Assembly (NCBI GenBank): GCA_018402565.1
Contig: JAGYIQ010000010.1
Span: 1-64,000 of the forward strand
Length of the DNA: 64,000 nt
Direction: 5' to 3'
Source of the DNA: Pirellulaceae bacterium
Lineage (GTDB): Bacteria; Planctomycetota; Planctomycetia; Pirellulales; Pirellulaceae
Numbering within the stretch: position 1 is the first letter of the stretch; each line of letters opens with the position of its first letter. This document shows, piece after piece, positions 47,433-56,195 of the stretch. Position numbers and translations under genes: made by a program. Below the pieces are notes generated by a model that saw only the letters and a program-made list of their open reading frames with translations, had not been told where the DNA came from and searched no databases.

Positions 47433-48452
47433 ATGTTAGTACCGCAACGGATCCAGTCCCCGTCCCGAGTGCTGTTGTCGGGTTTCTCGGACGAGGCCGC
47501 TTTGGACAAAACGGTCGACCAACAGTTTGCGGCCATGGCGGCGTTGGGTCTTCATTACACTTGCCTGCGCTTTATCGACATGGGCCAAGGCGTGAAGAAC
47601 GCCATGTTGCTGGACGATGCGGAAGTGGACCAATGCGTTGCGAAGTTGGCTCGGTACGGCTTGCAGGTCTCGAGTTTGGGGTCGCCGATCGGCAAGGTCA
47701 AGTTAGTGGACGAAGCCGACGGGACCACGAATCGCTATGTGCCGTTTGAGCAGTACTTGCGCGAGGATGTGACCCACGCGTGTCGGCTGGCGAATAAACT
47801 GGGCACCAAGCTGATTCGCGGCTTCTCGTTCTATCATCCGAAGGGCTCGGACCCGGCCCAGCACTTGCCGCAAGTGATCGACCAACTGGGCCAGATCGCC
47901 GATCGCTGTGCCGAGCATGGCTTGGTTTATGGCCTGGAAGTGGAAGCCAACTTGGTCGGGCAGACGGGCCACTGGATGGCGCGGTTGCATGCCGGCGTCA
48001 ATCGGCCCAACCTGTTGCTGATCTTTGACGCCGCCAACCTGTCGACCCAGGGGTACTCGGGCTACGAGGTCTACGAACATTACTTGGCGATGAAACCGGG
48101 CCTGGGTTGGCTGCATATCAAGGATTACAAGCATCCGGGCCCCGTCAAACGACTGGAGCACGTGGACGAAGAGGCCCTGAAGCACTTTGTGCCCGCGGAC
48201 ATGGGAGACAGCGGCCACGAATTGATCCTGCGGGATCTGGCCGACTTCCTGCCGACCGTCCAGCAGCGAATGGCGGCGTTTGGCGTGCCCGGCGTGTTCT
48301 TGGACTTGGAGCCGCATGTGCGGGGCGGCGGGCAATTCGGCGGGTTCAGTGGCCCGGACGGTTTTGGGATCGCACTCCGCGGCTTGTGTCGCGCCTTGGA
48401 CTACGCGGGTATCGACTACAGCCTCCGCGAGTACGCTGAACTTTCGTCTTAA
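47433..48452 (+). CDS. Xylose-isomerase-like TIM-barrel sugar isomerase/epimerase, 339 aa
   Basis: The protein belongs to the AP-endonuclease-2/sugar phosphate isomerase superfamily. Metal-binding acids are at the expected strand ends: GLEVEANLVGQ, LLIFDAANLST, WLHIKDYKHPG and GVFLDLEPHVRGGG. Such enzymes isomerise or epimerise free or phosphorylated sugars and inositols; the substrate is unknown. The next gene in the same direction is a Gfo/Idh/MocA oxidoreductase, a common pairing in sugar and inositol catabolism, but a long repeat array separates them. ATG 47433 is used since GGGAG lies nine bases upstream; a GTG at 47400 is also in frame. Confidence 0.85.
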   Translation: MLVPQRIQSPSRVLLSGFSDEAALDKTVDQQFAAMAALGLHYTCLRFIDMGQGVKNAMLLDDAEVDQCVAKLARYGLQVSSLGSPIGKVKLVDEADGTTNRYVPFEQYLREDVTHACRLANKLGTKLIRGFSFYHPKGSDPAQHLPQVIDQLGQIADRCAEHGLVYGLEVEANLVGQTGHWMARLHAGVNRPNLLLIFDAANLSTQGYSGYEVYEHYLAMKPGLGWLHIKDYKHPGPVKRLEHVDEEALKHFVPADMGDSGHELILRDLADFLPTVQQRMAAFGVPGVFLDLEPHVRGGGQFGGFSGPDGFGIALRGLCRALDYAGIDYSLREYAELSS

Positions 48453-48611
48453 ACTCGGCTCAACCGTGAACATCCCCGCGCGTGTCCCCGCGGCCTGGGG
48501 CCTGTTTAACCGCAACGCCGTAGGCGTGCGTTGCCCTGCGCTCGACTCCTCGCTGCGGTCTCCCTCCAGGCCAAGTGGCCGGTTGATCTTTCCGTCGCAA
48601 ACAGCCTGGAG

Positions 48612-48969
48612 GGCTGGTTGATTTTTCCGTAGCGGAATGCGTCAAGGGCTTGTTGATTTTTCCGTAGCGGAACGCGTCAAGCGTTTCGATTGGTGGGAAA
48701 ACGCCGTGTTTTTGCCCGATTTCATTGAATCAGGCGGCGATTTCGCGTGTAAGTCTGGAAAAATCAACAAGCCCTCAAGCATTTCGATTGAGGCGGAAAC
48801 GCCGTGTTTTTGCCCGATTTCATTGAATCAAGCGGCGATTTCGCGTGTAAGTCTGGAAAAATCAACCAGCCCTCGAGCGTTTCGATTGACGGGAATACGC
48901 CCTGTTTTCGCCCGATTTCCTCGAATCGGGCGGCCACTTCGCGTGTAAGTCTGGACAAATCAACCAGCC
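48612..48969. repeat. Dispersed inverted-repeat element, tandem cluster with three bodies
   Basis: A stub (GGCTGGTTGATTTTTCC...GCGTCAA) is followed by three element bodies. Right ends GGAAAAATCAACAAGCC, GGAAAAATCAACCAGCC and GGACAAATCAACCAGCC fall near 48757-48773, 48856-48872 and 48953-48969. The second and third bodies lack the left inverted end and join directly at TCAAGC/TCGAGC. A further worn left end, GGCCGGTTGATCTTTCC, lies at about 48580. Confidence 0.88.
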
Positions 48970-49113
48970 CCCACTTTGCGGTCGGCTGGGAATACGGATC
49001 AGCCCTGAATGCCACTGGTGGAATCGCCAGTCTGATGTTGCATGGGGCAGCGCGGTATGCGAAAATGGGGCGTCGGTTACCATCCGAGTTCCCACCCTTA
49101 AAGGAGTCCCACC

Positions 49114-50520
49114 GTGGTCGATCCCGCCTCAAATGTCCCGCAGGCCGCTGGTTCTGCCCCCTCCCCAGCGGCGCCTCAACCGGCCGTCGCTGCTCCGCGT
49201 TCCACCAAACCGCATCGCCGCGGATTCCTGCAAGCCGGGGCCGCTGCGATCGCGATTCCGTACTTTGTCTCGCCCTCGTCGCTCGGGTTGGCCGGGCATG
49301 TGGCCCCCAGCAACCGGATCACGATTGGCGGGATTGGGACCGGCGGCAAGGGACGGCACAACTTGGAGCAGTTCCTCGGGTTTGGCGACTGCCAAGTGGT
49401 CGCGGTCTCGGATGTGGATCGCAACCACGCCAATGCCACTAAGGCGATGGTGGATCAACATTACGGCAATGCCGATTGCTTGACGATGTCGGATTTCCGC
49501 GAGATGTGCCAGAGAGCGGATATCGACGCGATTTGTGTTTCCACTCCGGATCACTGGCATGCGCTCAACACGATCGCAGCTTTGCGTGGCGGCAAAGACG
49601 TGTACTGCGAGAAGCCGTTGGCCAACAGCGTCGGCGAGAGCAAGGCGATGCGGGATGTCTCTGTGGCGACCGGTCGGATCGTGCAATGCGGTTCGCACGA
49701 ACGTTCCAACAATCGGGCTCGGTATGGCTGCGAGTTGGTAGCCAGTGGTCGCTTGGGCAAGATCCACACGGTCGAGATCAATCTGCCGTGCGACGATCCG
49801 CATCACTTGGAGGCCAAGAAGTTGACGGACATTCCGCCGGTGGAGGACGTGCCAGAGCATTTGGACTTCGACGCGTGGTTGGGTCACACGGCGACGGTGC
49901 CTTACATTCCTCGCCGTGTTCACTTCTGGTGGCGCTTCAACCTGGCTTACGGCGGCGGTGAGATGACCGATCGCGGGGCCCACATCATTGACTTGGCCCA
50001 GTTGGCGTTGGGGATGGACGCGTCCGGACCAACCCATTACGTGGCCCAAGGCGATCGCGCGGCCGGCAGCTTGTACGACGCTTACTGGGAGTACAACTTT
50101 GTCAACACTTACGCCAATGGCGTGAAGATGGTGGGCAAGAGCGAGGGTCCGCGCGGCTTGAAGTTCATCGGCGAGGACGGTTGGTTGATGATGCACATCC
50201 ACGGCGCCCAATTGGAATGCAGCGACCCCGCGTTGCTGGACGAAGCAGCCAACGAGCGTCTCAACGGCGTGAAACTGGGACGCAGCCCCGGTCACCATCG
50301 GGACTTCATCGACTCGGTGAAAACTCGCAAGGACCCGTTTGCCACCGCCGAGATCGGTCATCGCACCGCCACGATCTGCCACCTAAACAACTTGGCCATT
50401 CAATTGGGACGTCCGTTGAAGTGGGATCCGGTCAAGGAGCAAGTCGAGGGAGACGACGAGGCGAACGCCTTGTTGACACCCAAGATGCGCGGCCCGTGGA
50501 GCCTGGAGATCGGCACCTAA
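49114..50520 (+). CDS. Tat-exported Gfo/Idh/MocA-family oxidoreductase, 468 aa
   Basis: A twin-arginine signal (RRGFLQAGAAAIAIPYFV, about residues 35-52) precedes an NAD(P)-dependent Rossmann domain (IGGIGTGGKGRHNLEQF) and the family motif DVYCEKPLANSV, whose Lys is catalytic. The C-terminal alpha/beta domain has WWRFNLAYGGGEMTDRGAHIIDL, typical of the large planctomycete/Bacteroidetes branch that acts on sugars outside the cytoplasm. The substrate is unknown. The start is GTG 49114, supported by AAAGGAG seven bases upstream. Confidence 0.92.
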   Translation: MVDPASNVPQAAGSAPSPAAPQPAVAAPRSTKPHRRGFLQAGAAAIAIPYFVSPSSLGLAGHVAPSNRITIGGIGTGGKGRHNLEQFLGFGDCQVVAVSDVDRNHANATKAMVDQHYGNADCLTMSDFREMCQRADIDAICVSTPDHWHALNTIAALRGGKDVYCEKPLANSVGESKAMRDVSVATGRIVQCGSHERSNNRARYGCELVASGRLGKIHTVEINLPCDDPHHLEAKKLTDIPPVEDVPEHLDFDAWLGHTATVPYIPRRVHFWWRFNLAYGGGEMTDRGAHIIDLAQLALGMDASGPTHYVAQGDRAAGSLYDAYWEYNFVNTYANGVKMVGKSEGPRGLKFIGEDGWLMMHIHGAQLECSDPALLDEAANERLNGVKLGRSPGHHRDFIDSVKTRKDPFATAEIGHRTATICHLNNLAIQLGRPLKWDPVKEQVEGDDEANALLTPKMRGPWSLEIGT

Positions 50521-50532
50521 AGCACAGCCGTA

Positions 50533-50925
50533 GGCCTTGTTGATTTTTCCGTAGCGGAATGCGTCAAGCATTTCGATTGAGGCGAAAACTTCGTGTTTTT
50601 GCTCGACTTTATTGACTTGTGCGACGAGTTCGCGTGCAAGTCTGGAAAAATCAACAAGCCAACACGGCCTAGTTAATTTTTCCGTAGCGGAATGCGTCAA
50701 GCATTTCGATTGATGCGAAAACTTCGTGTTTTTGCTCGATTTACTTGAATCGGGCGACGAATTCGCGTGCAAGTCTGGAAAAATCAACAAGCCAACACGG
50801 CCTTGTTAATTTTTCCGTAGCGGAACGCGTCAAGCGTTTCGATTGATACGAAAACTTTCGTGTTTTTGCTCGACTTTATTGAATCGGGCGACGAATTCGC
50901 GTGCAAGTCTGGAAAAATCAACTCG
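50533..50925. repeat. Dispersed inverted-repeat element, three tandem copies with 133-bp period
   Basis: Copies begin at 50533, 50666 and 50799 (GGCC[T/T/A]TGTT-type left ends) and share the right end GGAAAAATCAACAAGCC, except the last, which degrades to CAACTCGC. The first copy starts 12 bp after the oxidoreductase stop. Copies differ by scattered substitutions and one insertion (AACTTT versus AACTT), so the array is not a very recent duplication. Confidence 0.93.
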
Positions 50926-50960
50926 CTTTGACGGGTTAAAATTCGGTTAAAACGCCACTC

Positions 50961-50995
50961 GAGCGGGAGGACGGACCAGTCCCTCCCGCTCTTTT
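50961..50995 (+). terminator. Rho-independent terminator
   Basis: GAGCGGGAGG (50961-50970) pairs perfectly with CCTCCCGCTC (50982-50991) across an 11-nt loop and is followed by TTTT. It closes the transcript of the upstream oxidoreductase gene and its repeat array. A TATACT word right after it (about 50998) could be a -10 box for the next gene. Confidence 0.75.
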
Positions 50996-51066
50996 GGTAT
51001 ACTCATGACGCGTCACCTCTCGGCTGACGCGTTTTGTTTTGGCCCCTCCGTCCTGTGAGACTCTGT

Positions 51067-52071
51067 ATGAGATCCACCCTGGTTGACGATCGAGTACCCC
51101 GTGGAAGTTGGCGAGCGAAGGTTGCTGCCTGCTTGTGGCTGGGTTGTTTGGCGGTGATCGCCGTGGCCACAGACGGGGTCATGGCGTGCCAGGACGTTTT
51201 TGATTGGGAGTCGGCCGAGACTTGGCGGGAGGGTGTGCGGTACACATCGTTGGAACGCGAGTACCCCAACGCCGAGGGGCTGACGTGTCCGAATTACTTG
51301 TTCTTCGATGCGACTCGAGTGCGAAAGCTGCGGCTGCACGCCGTCCGAATCGATACTCAAACCCCGGGCATCAAGTGGTTGGTCACGGATCGAGCGGAGG
51401 GGTGGGGAGAACCGATGCCGGAGTTCCGCGGTCAGAATTTGAGTGAGTTCACAGTGCGGACGAAGCGGCAGACGACTCGCGAGTTCATGTCGGAGCAGCG
51501 GGCCGCGGGTGTTCCAGTGAGTTACGCGGTCAATGCGGCCCCCTGGAGTCCCTACCAAAGCGGCTTCGCACATCCGTTTGCGGACCGCATGGGACTGCTG
51601 GTTGCGGCAGGACGGATGGTCAGTCCCGCGGACGGCCGCTACCCTTCGCTGATCGTCGACAAAGACGGGCGACTGGAGATGAGATTGGTGCCGGTCGACG
51701 CGGACTTGGCGGGCATCCAGACGGCCGTGAGTGGATTCGGCTTCTGTTTGCGAGACGGTCAAATGGTGGCCAAGGATACCGTGCTGCATCCGCGGACGGG
51801 TTACGGCCTGTCGGAGGATGGCCGCTACTTGGTTTGGTTGATCATCGAGGGGCGGCAAGTGGCCAGCCAGGGGGCGACGGTGCACGAGGTGGGCGAGTGG
51901 CTGCGGCACTACGGTACCCACCACGGCATCAACATGGACGGCGGCGGCTCCACCACGCTGGCGCGATGGGACGACGACCAACAACAGGCGAAATTGGTCA
52001 ACCGACCGGCTCATGGCGAGCGGTCCAACGGCAACCACTTGGGGCTGTACTTTGTCACCCCCGACAAATAA
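51067..52071 (+). CDS. Secreted phosphodiester glycosidase (NAGPA/DUF2233) domain protein, 334 aa
   Basis: A signal peptide (VAACLWLGCLAVIAVATDG) is followed by a NAGPA-type domain, a family that cleaves N-acetylglucosamine phosphodiesters. Family-like segments are PVSYAVNAAPWSPY, TVLHPRTGYGLSEDGRYLVWLI and the hallmark HHGINMDGGGSTTLA, followed by NRPAHGERSNGNHLG. It probably acts in the periplasm or outside on glycan phosphodiesters; the actual substrate is unknown. An upstream start at 51034 adds eleven residues and is less likely. Confidence 0.87.
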   Translation: MRSTLVDDRVPRGSWRAKVAACLWLGCLAVIAVATDGVMACQDVFDWESAETWREGVRYTSLEREYPNAEGLTCPNYLFFDATRVRKLRLHAVRIDTQTPGIKWLVTDRAEGWGEPMPEFRGQNLSEFTVRTKRQTTREFMSEQRAAGVPVSYAVNAAPWSPYQSGFAHPFADRMGLLVAAGRMVSPADGRYPSLIVDKDGRLEMRLVPVDADLAGIQTAVSGFGFCLRDGQMVAKDTVLHPRTGYGLSEDGRYLVWLIIEGRQVASQGATVHEVGEWLRHYGTHHGINMDGGGSTTLARWDDDQQQAKLVNRPAHGERSNGNHLGLYFVTPDK

Positions 52072-52177
52072 ACCAGCTCCGCTCCTTGGCGTTCACAACG
52101 TAGAACCCGACGGCCCAGCCCAGGCACCTCGCTGCGGCTGGATGAATTAATTCACCCTTCTACACCAGGACCCGAAC

Positions 52178-53587
52178 ATGTTGCCCCGACAATGGACCTT
52201 ATTTTTTGCGATCTTATCTGCCCCCACCTTGTCGCTGGTCGTGACCTCCACCGGACGGGTGTCAGAGGTAGCCGCCCAGGGAATCGCTGAGGGGGGCGAA
52301 GATCAACGCGGGGAGTGGCCCCAGTTCCGCGGCGCGGACGCGACGGGTGTGGCGGCCAACGCCAGTTTTCCGGACCGCTGGTCGGCCACCGAAAACGTGG
52401 CTTGGAAGCGCGACCTGCCGGGTCGCGGTTGGTCGTCGCCGGTGGTCTGGGGCGACCAGGTGTTCGTGACATCGGTCGTCAACACGGGCGAGGGAGAAGA
52501 GATCAAGAAGGGGCTGTATTTTGGCGGTGACCGTCCGCAACCGGCCGCGAGTGAACACCAGTGGTGGGTGTATGCCTTGAGTCTGACGACGGGCGAGATC
52601 GTGTGGCAGCGCCAGGTGCATGCGGGTGTTCCGCAGTCGGCGATCCATCTGAAGAGCAGCTACGCGGCCGAGACGGCCGTGACGGACGGCGAGCGAGTTT
52701 ACTTCTGCTTCGGAAATCTTGGTATTTTTTGTTTTGACATGGCGGGCAATGAAGTGTGGCAGCATCGCCTGCCGCCGCAAGAGACACGGTACGGCTGGGG
52801 GACCGCCGCTTCGCCTGTGCTGCACGACGGTCGTCTGTACTACTGCTTCGACAACGAGGAGCAGTCGTACCTGTTGGCCTTGGGGGCGAAGGATGGCCGC
52901 GAGGTCTGGCGAGTCGAACGAGACGAGAAGAGCAACTGGGCGACGCCCTTCATTTGGCAGACGCCGGAACGGACCGAGATTGTGACGGCGGGCACGGGCC
53001 AAGTTCGGTCGTACGACTTGGCGGGCAAGTTGTTGTGGACGTTGTCGGGCATGTCCAGCATCACGATAGCGACGCCGTACGAATCGGGCGGGTTGCTGTA
53101 TGTGAGTTCGGGTTACGTGATGGATCCGCTGAAGCCGATCTATGCCATTCGGCCGGGAGCCAGCGGCGACATTTCGCTGGCGGAGGGCCAGACTTCCAGT
53201 CCCTGGATTGCGTGGTCACAGCCCAAGGGGGCGCCTTACAACCCCTCGACTTTGGTCTATCAGGACCGACTGTTTGTGCTGTACGATCGCGGTACGGTCG
53301 CGACGTTTGATGCCAAGACGGGTGAACCAGTTTACGGACCGGAGCGACTGCCGAACGGCCGAGCATTCACATCGTCACCTTGGGCCAGTCAGGGTAAGAT
53401 CTTCTGTCTGAACGAAGATGGAGTCACGTACGTCTTATCGGCCGGCGACGACTTCCGAGTGCTGCACACGAACGAACTGGCGGAGGACGACATGGGGATG
53501 GCCACTCCGGCACTGGTGGGCGATCGGCTCATCTTGCGGACCGCCGCGCGGATTTATTGCATTCGTGCCGAGTCCCAAACGCCGTAG
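52178..53587 (+). CDS. Secreted PQQ-like beta-propeller protein, 469 aa
   Basis: An N-terminal signal segment (LFFAILSAPTLSLVV, cleavage near EVAAQ) leads into a WPQFRGADATG motif and a full propeller: ALSLTTGEIVWQRQ, CFDMAGNEVWQHRL, ALGAKDGREVWRVE, SYDLAGKLLWTLSG and TFDAKTGEPVYGPERL. It is the third protein of this type in the window and the closest in style to the one at 21405. No cytochrome c or enzymatic residues were recognised. The start follows AGGA at about eight bases. A repeat fragment lies just past its stop. Confidence 0.88.
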   Translation: MLPRQWTLFFAILSAPTLSLVVTSTGRVSEVAAQGIAEGGEDQRGEWPQFRGADATGVAANASFPDRWSATENVAWKRDLPGRGWSSPVVWGDQVFVTSVVNTGEGEEIKKGLYFGGDRPQPAASEHQWWVYALSLTTGEIVWQRQVHAGVPQSAIHLKSSYAAETAVTDGERVYFCFGNLGIFCFDMAGNEVWQHRLPPQETRYGWGTAASPVLHDGRLYYCFDNEEQSYLLALGAKDGREVWRVERDEKSNWATPFIWQTPERTEIVTAGTGQVRSYDLAGKLLWTLSGMSSITIATPYESGGLLYVSSGYVMDPLKPIYAIRPGASGDISLAEGQTSSPWIAWSQPKGAPYNPSTLVYQDRLFVLYDRGTVATFDAKTGEPVYGPERLPNGRAFTSSPWASQGKIFCLNEDGVTYVLSAGDDFRVLHTNELAEDDMGMATPALVGDRLILRTAARIYCIRAESQTP

Positions 53588-53619
53588 GGAGCCTCCCCCA
53601 CGCCAACCGGTTTGGGGCT

Positions 53620-53655
53620 GGTTGATTTTTCCGTAGCGGAATGCGTCAAGAAGCG
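53620..53655. repeat. Left-end fragment of the dispersed inverted-repeat element
   Basis: GGCTGGTTGATTTTTCC then GTAGCGGAATGCGTCAAG, 33 bp after the propeller gene stop; the rest of the element is missing. Confidence 0.8.
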
Positions 53656-53735
53656 TAGGGCGTAGGGCGGAGGGCTTAGGGTTGGGGCGGTGAGAGGTTG
53701 GGGGGCGTTTTTGGGCCAAGATTAGGAAATCAGGA

Positions 53736-54062
53736 GCCACGCTTCCGGTAACCCGTCAGGAATCTATCTGCCTCAATAAAACCGTGCCATAACAGGGATT
53801 TTCCGCCTCAAGCGAAATGCTTGACGCATTCCGCGACCCACGCCGCACCACCTCAACTTTACTCCAAACGCGACGCCACCCCTCCACGCCCCAACCTCCT
53901 ACGCCCTACGCCCTATGCCCTACGCGTCCCCAATCTTTCTGCCCAAAATCTTTCTGCCTCTTCCTCACCTCTGCCTCCAAACACCCCTCACCCCTCACCT
54001 CGCCAACTTCCTGCGCTCTACGCTCTACGCTTCGACCGCTATCTAGCCTCAACCAGCAGGGG
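53736..54062. repeat. About 325-bp direct repeat, left copy
   Basis: From GCCACGCTTCCGGTAACCCG to ACCAGCAGGGG this segment recurs at 54966-55283 in the same orientation with few changes. It contains an element-derived word (CGAAATGCTTGACGCATTCC), CCTACGC heptamers and a CTGCGCTCTACGCTCTACGC stretch. It has no coding content. Confidence 0.9.
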
Positions 54063-54775
54063 ACAGAGGAATAGGGACAGAGGAATAGGGACAGAGGAAT
54101 AGGGACAGAGGAATGGGGACAGAGGAATAGGGACAGAGGAATAGGAACAGAGGAATAGGGACAGAGGAATGTGGGACAGAGGAATGGGGGACAGAGGAAT
54201 AGGGACAGAGGAATAGGGACAGAGGAATAGGGACAGAGGAATGGGGACAGAGGAATAGGGACAGAGGAATGTGGGACAGAGGAATGTGGGACAGAGGAAT
54301 AGGGACAGAGGAATAGGGACAGAGGAATAGGGACAGAGGAATAGGGACAGAGGAATAGGGACAGAGGAATAGGGACAGAGGAATAGGGACAGAGGAATGT
54401 GGGACAGAGGAATGGGGGACAGAGGAATAGGGACAGAGGAATAGGGACAGAGGAATAGGGACAGAGGAATAGGGACAGAGGAATGGGGGACAGAGGAATA
54501 GGGACAGAGGAATGGGGACAGAGGAATGGGGACAGAGGAATAGGGACAGAGGAATGGGGACAGAGGAATGGGGACAGAGGAATAGGGACAGAGGAATGGG
54601 GACAGAGGAATGGGGGACAGAGGAATGGGGGACAGAGGAATGGGGACAGAGGAATGGGGACAGAGGAATGTGGGACAGAGGAATGGGGACAGAGGAATGT
54701 GGGACAGAGGGAATGGGGACAGAGGAATAGGGACAGAGGAATAGGGACAGAGGAATGGGGGACAGAGGAATGGGG
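54058..54775. repeat. 15-bp minisatellite, roughly 47 units
   Basis: The unit is GACAGAGGAATAGGG, with variants ending ATGGGG, ATGTGGG and ATGGGGG (15-16 bp). Because most units are 15 bp, long open frames run through it on both strands, rich in IPLSLFLCP or GTEEWGQRN words; these are repeat artefacts. Confidence 0.97.
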
Positions 54776-54965
54776 CCGGACTGTACACCAGCAGCCCTCT
54801 ACGCGTTTAACACTGAACAGGTTGAAAAGTGGCGAGCCAACGGCCGGTAGCATGCCCGCGGTGCTGCCGCATCCGTGTTTATCTTGCCTTCAAATCCACG
54901 AACCGCCTCCCCTAGGTCATCCGTGTAAATTCGTGTCCATCCGTGGCTCCTGATTTCCTCAGCCA

Positions 54966-55283
54966 GCCACGCTTCCGGTAACCCGTCAGGAATCTATCTG
55001 CCTCAATAAAACCGTGCCATAACAGGGTTTTCCGCCTCAAGCGAAATGCTTGACGCATTCCGCTACCCACGCCGCACCACCTCAACTTTACTCCAAACGC
55101 GACGCCACCCTCCACGCCCCAACCTCCTACGCCCTACGCCCTACGCCCTACGCGTCCCCAATCTTTCTGCCCAAAATCTTTCTGCCTCTTCCTCACCTCT
55201 GCCTCCAAACACCCCTCACCGCGCCAACTTCCTGCGCTCTACGCTCTACGCTTCGACCGCTATCTAGCCTCAACCAGCAGGGG
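54966..55283. repeat. About 320-bp direct repeat, right copy
   Basis: This is the partner of 53736-54062. It lacks about 8 bp (one CACCCCT unit) and has CCTACGC where the left copy has a CCTATGC variant. The sequence between minisatellite and this copy (54776-54965) is unique and carries no recognised gene. Confidence 0.9.
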
Positions 55284-55348
55284 CTGCTGGTCTACAGCTC
55301 CGCCCTACGCTTCTTGAGGCGTTCAGCGACGCGAAAATCAACCGGCTG

Positions 55349-56128
55349 CTAGGCGTGGTTGGTGATTTCCCACCGCTCTTGGTCCAGGACGGGTAGGTTA
55401 TCAAAGCGATCGATCCGAGCGGCAAAAGCCAGATCAGCGGCGCGGCCTTGGGCGCAGAGATTTGACCCACCGAGGGAGCGACGGAAGACCTCCAGCATGG
55501 CCTCTTCACTTGGGAACCGACCGTCGCCCGGCAGACTTTGCCAATAACTGCGAGCCAACTCGGATTGATCGTTAACTTCCCAGGCAGGCAGATCGGCGGT
55601 GGGCCCGCGGAGCAATTCGGCGGTGACGGCGCCGGCGAACAGCACGTCCTCGCAGGTGACGTGTTTATCGGTCCCGGAGCAGACCAATGCGACACGATGA
55701 GCCCGACTCAAGTGCTGGACAACTCGGCTGAGATTGGCAAAACTACCAATCACGATCTGCTGGGAACCGCGGCAGCGATCCATGGCCTTGGTGCCGTTGG
55801 TGGTGGTCATGACAATCGTCTGCCCGGCCACCGCCGCTGGACTGTAGGTCTCGGGGGCATTCCCCAGGTCAAAGCCGGGCAGGGGCTTCCCGAGTCGCTC
55901 GCCGCCCAGCAACACGTTGGCGGACAGTTCCTCCAGCAGCCGTTGCTTGGTCAAATGGGCTTGGTCCAGGCCGACGCAGGGGACGATCCGAGCCGCCCCA
56001 TGGGCCAGGCCGGTGGTCATGGTCGTGGTGGCGCGGAGGATATCGATCACGACCGCGACGCAATCCGTCAGCAGTCCGTCGGGGATCAGGGCGGGCAAAA
56101 AAAATGTGTACAGCTGCCGGGATTTCAC
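55349..56128 (-). CDS. comB: 2-phosphosulfolactate phosphatase (ComB family), 259 aa
   Basis: ComB was defined in archaeal coenzyme M synthesis, where it removes phosphate from 2-phosphosulfolactate; many bacteria have homologues without CoM. Family motifs are VVIDILRATTTMTTGLAHGA, LLGGERLGKPLPGFDLGN, TIVMTTTNGTKAM and ALVCSGTDKHVTCEDVLFAG. Length is normal. The start is GTG with GGAAGAG six bases before it. No comA or comC was seen, so a sulfolactate or other phosphate substrate is likely but not shown. Divergent from menG. Confidence 0.9.
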   Translation of the reverse strand: MKSRQLYTFFLPALIPDGLLTDCVAVVIDILRATTTMTTGLAHGAARIVPCVGLDQAHLTKQRLLEELSANVLLGGERLGKPLPGFDLGNAPETYSPAAVAGQTIVMTTTNGTKAMDRCRGSQQIVIGSFANLSRVVQHLSRAHRVALVCSGTDKHVTCEDVLFAGAVTAELLRGPTADLPAWEVNDQSELARSYWQSLPGDGRFPSEEAMLEVFRRSLGGSNLCAQGRAADLAFAARIDRFDNLPVLDQERWEITNHA

Positions 56129-56195
56129 GGTTTCTCTTCCGAGAGGGGCAAGTTGAGAGCGGCGATTTTCCGTTCGCGTTCAGAATAGAGTGCTC

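Noticed and set aside
49129-50382. 417-aa minus-strand frame opposite the Gfo/Idh/MocA gene
   Set aside because: Antisense shadow; the plus strand has a Tat signal, Rossmann motif and EKP motif.
53906-54853. 315- and 249-aa minus-strand frames and a plus-strand 156-aa frame in the minisatellite
   Set aside because: They exist only because the 15-bp unit is a multiple of three. They have no start signal, no signal of selection and extreme repetition (IPLSLFLCP words).
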